This document shows, piece after piece, positions 33,033 through 39,294 of a stretch of DNA of 39,294 bases. Positions within the stretch are counted from its first letter, which is position 1. Each line of letters opens with the position of its first letter. Both the position numbers and the translations under genes were made by a program. Source of the stretch: an uncultured Granulosicoccaceae bacterium. Lineage in GTDB: Bacteria > Pseudomonadota > Gammaproteobacteria > Granulosicoccales > Granulosicoccaceae. The notes beneath the pieces are model-generated. The model was not told the DNA's origin. It did not search any database and saw nothing but the letters and a program-made list of their open reading frames with translations. The DNA is taken from positions 1-39,294 of the forward strand of contig CALLLW010000013.1 in NCBI GenBank assembly GCA_938007995.1, in the 5' to 3' direction.

Positions 33033-33644
33033 TGATGCAGCAGAAAGAGAACACTGACCTCTGTCAGGGTTGGGCTCTACATGATGATTCAGGATTTTTT
33101 CCAGTTCATCTGCACCACCAACATATTTACCATCAAACCAGATCTGCGGCACGGTAATCGGGGTTTTCGGCCCGACGATGGGTTTAACTCTGCCAATCAT
33201 CTCGTACAGGGATCGAGGTTCTTTGACCACGTCGTGATATTGGTAGTCAATGTTACCGTCAGCGAAATAGCCTTTGGCTCTGACACAGTGCGGGCAGGAT
33301 TCTTTGCCGAAGATATGATTACCCTGCAGTTCAGAACGGCTCACGTGTGCTGCAATAACGGCTTCAGTCAGAATGCCGCGATTGAGCGCGTGGCCCTGGC
33401 TGACCAGCTTACCTTCAACGATCACAATCGGGGCATGCCAGCCACCATGACGAAGTGGCTTCCACCATTCGGACAGCCATTCGTGTGTTTCAAGTGTGAC
33501 CGGTATTCCCTGCAGCTCGTTTTCCAGTGTGTCGTTGATGACGTCCACCGTAAGAGAGCACTCACCACAGGGGATAGATACTTTGAAGGGTCCCCATTGC
33601 CCCGCCCACTTATATAACGAGATCCTTACTGGCTCACTGCTCAT
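33003..33644 (-). CDS. Thioredoxin-like/glutaredoxin fusion protein
   Basis: 213 residues with two thiol-redox modules. The first (about 1-98) is thioredoxin-like: YKWAGQWGPFKVSIPCGECSLTVDVI with a CGEC pair (C26, C29), then APIVIVEGKLVSQGHALN. The second (about 108-190) is a dithiol glutaredoxin: IFGKESCPHCVRAKGYF with CPHC (C117, C120), TPITVPQIWFDGKYVGGADELEKIL with the cis-proline. The fusion suggests an intramolecular electron relay. The tail after residue 190 is short and polar. The ATG is well placed (AAATC before it is weak). It overlaps the dead kinase by 30 bases at its 3' end. Partner unknown; possibly peroxide or sulfur-redox linked. Confidence 0.82.
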   Translation of the reverse strand: MSSEPVRISLYKWAGQWGPFKVSIPCGECSLTVDVINDTLENELQGIPVTLETHEWLSEWWKPLRHGGWHAPIVIVEGKLVSQGHALNRGILTEAVIAAHVSRSELQGNHIFGKESCPHCVRAKGYFADGNIDYQYHDVVKEPRSLYEMIGRVKPIVGPKTPITVPQIWFDGKYVGGADELEKILNHHVEPNPDRGQCSLSAASLHAPRTQQS

Positions 33645-33887
33645 GATTTGTGTCCGACTTTGGTTTGGTGGGTTTGTGTTGAATTGGCTGCTTTAGTTCC
33701 AGCGCATATCAATTCAACATAAACTGGTGAAGATTGCGATGATTTCGTGATAGTTTTTCGCAGTTGACCTGAGTTTCTGGTCAGACAATTGGTGTTTTGT
33801 ATGTAGCACAGGGGTTTGTGTATTGGGTACAATTGCTGATCGATTGCGGCCTGATTTAATCTTCTCTTGCAAACACTCTCCACAGAG

Positions 33888-34394
33888 ATGCTCGACATTG
33901 TTGATGAGCATGATTGTGTTATCGGTTCCGAATCACGTGGTGAAATTCACCGTAAGGGCCTGAAGCACCGATCAATACACGTCATAGTACTGGATGGTGA
34001 CGGCCATGTATTGCTGCAAAAACGCTCACAGCAAAAAGATCAGTGTGCAGGTATGTGGGATACCTCCTGTGCAGGTCATGTGGAGTCTGGTCAGACTTAT
34101 CAGGAAAGTGTGCCGCGTGAGCTTGAGGAAGAGCTCGGTATAGTTAGCGAATCTCCGTTGCAGGAGCTTTTCAAAATGCCACCGACACCAGACAACGGTC
34201 ATGAGTTCGCTGTGGTTTATGCCATGCAGCACAAGGGTCCGTTCTCTGCTGCAGAAGATGAGATTGATGAACTGCGGTGGTATTCGTTCACAGCTGTTGA
34301 CGCATGGGTTGAAAGACTGGCTGGTGCAGAAGGCGGTGATCACCAGGATCTCACCAGTGGTTTTATGGAAATCTGGCGGCGCTTTCGTCAGTAG
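33888..34394 (+). CDS. NUDIX hydrolase (YfcD/isopentenyl isomerase-like)
   Basis: 168 residues from the ATG at 33888 (an upstream TTG is less likely). N-terminal LDIVDEHDCVIGSESRGEIHRKGLKHRSIHV matches the YfcD/IPP-isomerase-like NUDIX branch. The NUDIX box is intact: GHVESGQTYQESVPRELEEELGI, G-x5-E-x7-RELxEELG, with the catalytic REL-EE. The protein should hydrolyse a nucleoside-diphosphate-linked or related pyrophosphate. It precedes queA by 107 bases, with the tandem 14-bp repeat between. Substrate unknown. Confidence 0.88.
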   Translation: MLDIVDEHDCVIGSESRGEIHRKGLKHRSIHVIVLDGDGHVLLQKRSQQKDQCAGMWDTSCAGHVESGQTYQESVPRELEEELGIVSESPLQELFKMPPTPDNGHEFAVVYAMQHKGPFSAAEDEIDELRWYSFTAVDAWVERLAGAEGGDHQDLTSGFMEIWRRFRQ

Positions 34395-34418
34395 CTTGTT
34401 TAGCTTAACAACACATAC

Positions 34419-34488
34419 CCTGGAACACATAACCTGGAACATAGGCCCTGGAACACAGAGTCCAGACCAAAGACCCTCGAACGAACCC
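34419..34488. repeat. Five degenerate 14-bp tandem repeats
   Basis: CCTGGAACA starts at 34419, 34433 and 34447, an exact 14-base period. A degraded unit TCCAGACCA is at 34461 and CCTCGAACG at 34475 keeps the same phase. It sits between the NUDIX stop and the queA start. Likely a slippage-grown array; a role in queA leader control cannot be excluded. Confidence 0.65.
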
Positions 34489-34501
34489 GTAAAACATAAC
34501 T

Positions 34502-35518
34502 ATGCAAGCCAGTGACTTTGATTATCATTTACCGCAAGCGTTAATCGCGCAGCATCCTCCGGCAGAAAGAACCGGTGGCAGATTGCTTGTTGTGGGTGAT
34601 GGTCAGCTCGATCATTTGCAGATTGTCGATTTTCCATCAGCATTGCGGCAGGGTGATTTGCTGGTGATGAATAACACTCGCGTTTATCCTGCGCGTTTAA
34701 TTGGTGCCAAAACCACCGGTGGTAAGGTTGAGGTACTGGTAGAAAATATTATTGATGAAACCACGGCACTATGTCTTTGTAAAGCCAGCAAGTCTCCCAA
34801 AGAAGGCACAGAGATCATTTTTGAATCAGGCCACAAGGCAGTAGTGAAAGGCCGTAGTGACGATCTATTTAAACTACAGTTTAATGTTGACACATCGCTG
34901 CTTGAGTATTTGCAACAGCATGGTTCACTACCGTTGCCACCCTATATAGAAAGACCGGTAGAGCGAGATGATGCACAGCGCTATCAGACGGTCTTTGCCA
35001 GTCAAACCGGGGCGGTAGCTGCACCAACGGCAGGCTTGCACTTTGATGATGAGTTGCTCGCACAATGTAGTGAGGCGGGTGTTGAACAAGCGTTTATTAC
35101 ACTGCATGTCGGCGCTGGTACATTTCAGCCAGTGCGTGGTGATGATCTGGCAAGTCATGTAATGCATGCCGAGTGGCTCAGTGTAGAGCAATCGGTGGTT
35201 AAAAAAATCCAGCAAACAAAACAGCAGGGTGGGCGGGTGATTGCCATTGGAACCACGGTGGTTCGTGCTCTGGAGACTGCAGCTGCAGACGGAACTCTAA
35301 AGCCTTATGCAGGTGATACCCGGCTATTTATCAAACCTGGTGACCGCTTTAATGTGGTGGATGCATTGCTAACTAACTTTCACCTGCCTCGATCAACGTT
35401 ATTGATGCTGGTCTGTGCCTTCGGTGGCACTGAGAGAATGCTGGATGCTTACCGGCAGGCAGTCGAACGGCAATACCGGTTTTTCAGTTACGGTGATGCG
35501 ATGCTCATCTGGCCCTGA
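34502..35518 (+). CDS. queA: S-adenosylmethionine:tRNA ribosyltransferase-isomerase
   Basis: 338 residues, standard QueA length. It transfers and isomerises the ribosyl of SAM onto 7-aminomethyl-7-deazaguanine in tRNA to make epoxyqueuosine. Hallmarks: FDYHLPQALIAQHPPAERTGGRLLVV (start), VMNNTRVYPARLIGAK (about 56-71), PLPPYIERP (about 142-150), DAQRYQTVFA and GAVAAPTAGLHF (about 155-180), ITLHVGAGTFQPVR and TNFHLPRSTLLMLV. First gene of the queA-tgt-yajC-secD cluster, 67 bases from tgt. Confidence 0.97.
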   Translation: MQASDFDYHLPQALIAQHPPAERTGGRLLVVGDGQLDHLQIVDFPSALRQGDLLVMNNTRVYPARLIGAKTTGGKVEVLVENIIDETTALCLCKASKSPKEGTEIIFESGHKAVVKGRSDDLFKLQFNVDTSLLEYLQQHGSLPLPPYIERPVERDDAQRYQTVFASQTGAVAAPTAGLHFDDELLAQCSEAGVEQAFITLHVGAGTFQPVRGDDLASHVMHAEWLSVEQSVVKKIQQTKQQGGRVIAIGTTVVRALETAAADGTLKPYAGDTRLFIKPGDRFNVVDALLTNFHLPRSTLLMLVCAFGGTERMLDAYRQAVERQYRFFSYGDAMLIWP

Positions 35519-35528
35519 TGCATAATAA

Positions 35529-36698
<1,170 letters not shown>

Positions 36699-36801
36699 AT
36701 CTGATTGCGCTGAATTCTTTGTCTGTCTGCTCGCCGAGATGACAACCTTGCATGAGCTTGTGGCATAATCCGCGGCTCAAAACGAACAACAGGAGAGGCT
36801 T

Positions 36802-37125
36802 ATGTTATTTTTTATCTCGGATGCGCATGCACAGGCAGCCGGTGGCCAGGGGTCAATGATCAGTTTACTACTGCCGTTTTTGCTACTGCCGATCTTCTAC
36901 TTTTTGATGATCCGGCCGCAGCAAAAGCGTATGAAAGAGCACAAAGCCATGGTTGAGGCGCTGAAAAAGGGCGATGAAGTGATCACCAACGGCGGTCTGG
37001 GTGGCACGATAACCAAGGTCAGTGATGGTTTTTTTCAGGTCAAGATTGCCGAAAATACCGAAGTCACTGTTCAACAGAACGCAATAGCGAACCTGTTGCC
37101 CAAAGGTACACTGAAAAAAGTCTGA
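36802..37125 (+). CDS. yajC: Preprotein translocase subunit YajC
   Basis: 107 residues. One membrane segment (about 19-37, ISLLLPFLLLPIFYFLMI) followed by RPQQKRMKEHKAMVEALKKGDEVITNGGLGGTI, the universal YajC signature. Part of the SecDF-YajC complex at the inner membrane, and found downstream of tgt in most gammaproteobacteria, as here (103 bases). AGGAGAGG before the ATG is a strong ribosome-binding site. Confidence 0.97.
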   Translation: MLFFISDAHAQAAGGQGSMISLLLPFLLLPIFYFLMIRPQQKRMKEHKAMVEALKKGDEVITNGGLGGTITKVSDGFFQVKIAENTEVTVQQNAIANLLPKGTLKKV

Positions 37126-37281
37126 GAAGTGCCCCTTTTATTCCCGTTAATTGCGGCTATCTTTAAGCATTCTCTTATTTAATTTAAGACGCATTCGTTG
37201 CGCCGGACCTGTCTTCTGGCAGATCGCAATCCGGTATCAGGCAGCCTGCCTGGCGAAGGCTCGATCCCTTGTGGTTGGTCA

Positions 37282-39138
37282 ATGATAAACAAATACCCGT
37301 TGTGGAAGTATCTGCTACTCGCTGCAGTCATACTGGCCGGCTGCCTGTTTGCCTTGCCGAATCTCTACGGTGATGATCCGGCGGTGCAGATCTCGCCGCG
37401 CAGCGGGGTGCTTGCGGCGGATCTTCAAAACGGGGTACGTAACACGCTCGAGAACAACGGCGTCGAAAATTTCAGACTACGGGAGGAAGATGGTCGTCTG
37501 CTGGTGTTGTTTGCCAATGGTGACGACCAGCTACAGGCGCGCGATCTGATCCAGCAGAATCATGGTAATCGCAATACCGTGGCCCTCAACCTGGTGCCGG
37601 CCACACCGGCGTGGTTGCGTTCCATTGCCAAGCCGATGGGTCTCGGTCTCGATCTGCGTGGCGGGGTGCACTTTTTAATGGAGGTGGATGTTGCCGCTGC
37701 GGTTACTCAGGCGGAAGCCAAGTACATCGATGACTTCCGCACCTTTCTGCGCGGCAGGGATATTCGTTATCGAGGGGCCAGGCAGGCTGATGACGGCGTT
37801 CGGGTGCGGTTTGATGATGCCCAACGACGCGACGCAGCACTGGCAGCAATTCGTTCTGAGTATTTTGACCTTGAGCTCGAAACGCTGGAAGAGGACGGTG
37901 ACTTTTACATCATTGCCAGACTCACCGAACTGGCGCGTGAAAATGAAAGACGCTCAGCGCTTGATCAAAACATCATTACTTTGCGTAATCGAGTTAATGA
38001 ACTGGGTGTGGCTGAGCCTATAGTCCAGCAACAGGGGCGGGAGCGAATCGTTGTGCAGCTACCCGGCGTGCAGGACACCACCATTGCGAAAGAAATTCTC
38101 GGTGCAACGGCAACGCTCGAATATCGCATGGTCCATGGCACATCAACAGACTGGTATGCCGCACAGGACACGGGTCGAATACCGGCAAATACCAAGCTGT
38201 ATAAAATGCGCGATGACGACAGCCCGATATTGCTGCAACGGCGGGTCATTGTCACCGGTGATCAAATTAAAGACGCGGCATCGGGTATCGACACTCAGTC
38301 GGGTTCACCTGCAGTGTTCATTAATCTCGATGGTGCCGGTGCAAAAAGAATGCAGGATGTCAGCTCCGAGAATATCGGTAATCCGATGGCCGTGGTATTC
38401 ATCGAAACACAGGTCACGACAGTAAAGCGCGGCGAAGAGTACGAAAAAAAGCGCACCCGGGTTGAAGAGGTTATAAACGTCGCCACGATTCGTGATGTAC
38501 TGAGCCATCGCTTTCAGACCACTGGTCTCGACACCACTGAAGCGCGCAATCTATCGTTGCTGCTCAGAGCAGGTGCGTTAAAAGCGCCGGTAGAAATCGT
38601 TGAGGAACGTACGATCGGCCCAAGTCTTGGTCAGGAAAATATTGATCGTGGCAAAACTTCAGTCATGATCGGACTGGCGCTGGTGCTGGTATTTATGGCG
38701 GTCTACTACAAGGCTTTTGGCTTGATAGCTGACATTGCGCTGGTTGTGAATATGATTTTAATTGTGGCGCTGCTGTCAATGCTGCCCACCTCGTTAACAC
38801 TGCCTGGTATTGCAGGGATAGTGCTGACTGTTGGTATGGCAGTTGATGCCAACGTACTGATCTTTGAGCGTATCCGTGAAGAGCTGCGTAATGGCTATCG
38901 GGTGCAGGAAGCGATTCACTCAGGTTACGAAAAAGCGTTTGTAACGATTGCAGATGCTAACGTGACCACACTGATTGCAGCGGTTGTCTTGTTTGTATTT
39001 GGCACTGGCCCGATCAAAGGCTTTGCAGTGACGCTCTCTATTGGAATTGTGACATCGATGTTCACTGCGATATTTGGTACACGTGCGCTTGTGAACTGGT
39101 TCTATGGCGGCAAAAAGCTTAAAACACTGCCTATCTAG
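37282..39138 (+). CDS. secD: Protein translocase subunit SecD
   Basis: About 618 residues from the ATG at 37282; the MINKYPLWKYLLLAAVILAG start matches SecD from other gammaproteobacteria. A signal-anchor at 6-26 is followed by the large periplasmic region with MGLGLDLRGGVHFLMEVDV (about 125) and GVAEPIVQQQGRERIVVQLPG (about 237-257). The C-terminal RND-type membrane domain has GLALVLVFMAVYYK, TLTLPGIAGIVLTVGMAVDANVLIFERIREEL, and TIADANVTTLIAAVVLFVFGTGPIKGFAVTL. Uses proton-motive force to pull proteins through SecYEG. The stop codon is the first TAG of the second palindromic repeat. secF is expected next but lies beyond the window. Confidence 0.97.
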   Translation: MINKYPLWKYLLLAAVILAGCLFALPNLYGDDPAVQISPRSGVLAADLQNGVRNTLENNGVENFRLREEDGRLLVLFANGDDQLQARDLIQQNHGNRNTVALNLVPATPAWLRSIAKPMGLGLDLRGGVHFLMEVDVAAAVTQAEAKYIDDFRTFLRGRDIRYRGARQADDGVRVRFDDAQRRDAALAAIRSEYFDLELETLEEDGDFYIIARLTELARENERRSALDQNIITLRNRVNELGVAEPIVQQQGRERIVVQLPGVQDTTIAKEILGATATLEYRMVHGTSTDWYAAQDTGRIPANTKLYKMRDDDSPILLQRRVIVTGDQIKDAASGIDTQSGSPAVFINLDGAGAKRMQDVSSENIGNPMAVVFIETQVTTVKRGEEYEKKRTRVEEVINVATIRDVLSHRFQTTGLDTTEARNLSLLLRAGALKAPVEIVEERTIGPSLGQENIDRGKTSVMIGLALVLVFMAVYYKAFGLIADIALVVNMILIVALLSMLPTSLTLPGIAGIVLTVGMAVDANVLIFERIREELRNGYRVQEAIHSGYEKAFVTIADANVTTLIAAVVLFVFGTGPIKGFAVTLSIGIVTSMFTAIFGTRALVNWFYGGKKLKTLPI

Positions 39139-39294
39139 CCCGGTTTATTCGTAAAAATGACGGCATCCCGCTTGATCCTTGATTCCACAGCGAATTTTTT
39201 CTCTTGCAAATATCAGTAAGTATTCGATGCGAGAAGAAAATACCCTGTGAAACCAATGCTCTGCGCGCTATGCTCGCCATTTCACGAATAAACC
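39136..39294. repeat. 165-bp full-length imperfect palindrome, copy 2 (cut by window end)
   Basis: Begins TAGCCCGGTTTATTCGTAAA exactly at the secD stop codon and runs to the window end, where the last about six bases (GGGCTA) are missing. The same terminal and inner inverted repeats as the copy at 27569 are seen, with six differences in 159 bases. Its position places it between secD and the expected secF, in the same operon. Whether it sits before secF as an mRNA hairpin needs the following sequence. Confidence 0.85.

Overview
The window looks like a chromosomal segment of a marine-type gammaproteobacterium. GC content is moderate by eye, there is a proteobacterial queA-tgt-yajC-secD block, and the accessory genes favour sulfur, osmolyte and redox metabolism: a DmdA/GcvT-family protein, an SBP56 methanethiol-oxidase homologue, several Fe(II)/2-oxoglutarate oxygenases and an octaheme cytochrome. 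Genus cannot be assigned from sequence alone. I see no rRNA, tRNA, CRISPR array, phage or intact transposase gene.

Layout. 1-2250 is gene-poor: degenerate short repeats, one small hypothetical gene and about 1.5 kb with no convincing gene. 2.2-8.4 kb holds a membrane protein preceded by two strong palindromes, an FAD amine oxidase, CobO, a small secreted protein, an M24 peptidase, a 24-codon carbamoyltransferase remnant and a conserved hypothetical protein. 8.8-16.3 kb holds TrpB2, an isopenicillin-N-synthase-like dioxygenase, a GlcG-family protein, a decayed Fic-like locus with two 29-bp palindromes, a secreted reprolysin-like protease, a cupin and a TauD/TfdA dioxygenase. 16.5-20.2 kb holds an octaheme cytochrome c with HEAT/TPR tail and a YhiN-type flavoprotein. 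20.9-26.3 kb holds a dCache-HAMP sensor without kinase domain opposite a lone receiver protein, a peroxiredoxin, a ThDP enzyme and an atypical glutaredoxin.

26.6-32.1 kb is the most coherent accessory module. A leftward cluster (SBP56/methanethiol oxidase, 2Fe-2S ferredoxin, CoA-binding protein, then a tandem DUF302 protein) diverges from a rightward IclR regulator and DmdA-like protein. The arrangement suggests IclR-controlled methylated-sulfur or related one-carbon metabolism, with methanethiol oxidised by SBP56; the substrate of the DmdA-like protein is not proven.

32.1-33.9 kb holds a DUF188 protein, a dead histidine-kinase 3' fragment and a thioredoxin-glutaredoxin fusion. 33.9-39.1 kb holds a NUDIX hydrolase and queA-tgt-yajC-secD (queuosine synthesis and Sec translocon accessory).

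The most notable non-coding find is a 165-bp full-length imperfect palindrome present twice (27569-27733, and 39136 to the window end) at about 96% identity. In both cases its terminal TAG is the stop codon of the abutting gene (the CoA-binding gene and secD). It resembles ERIC/MITE-type elements but I do not recognise it.
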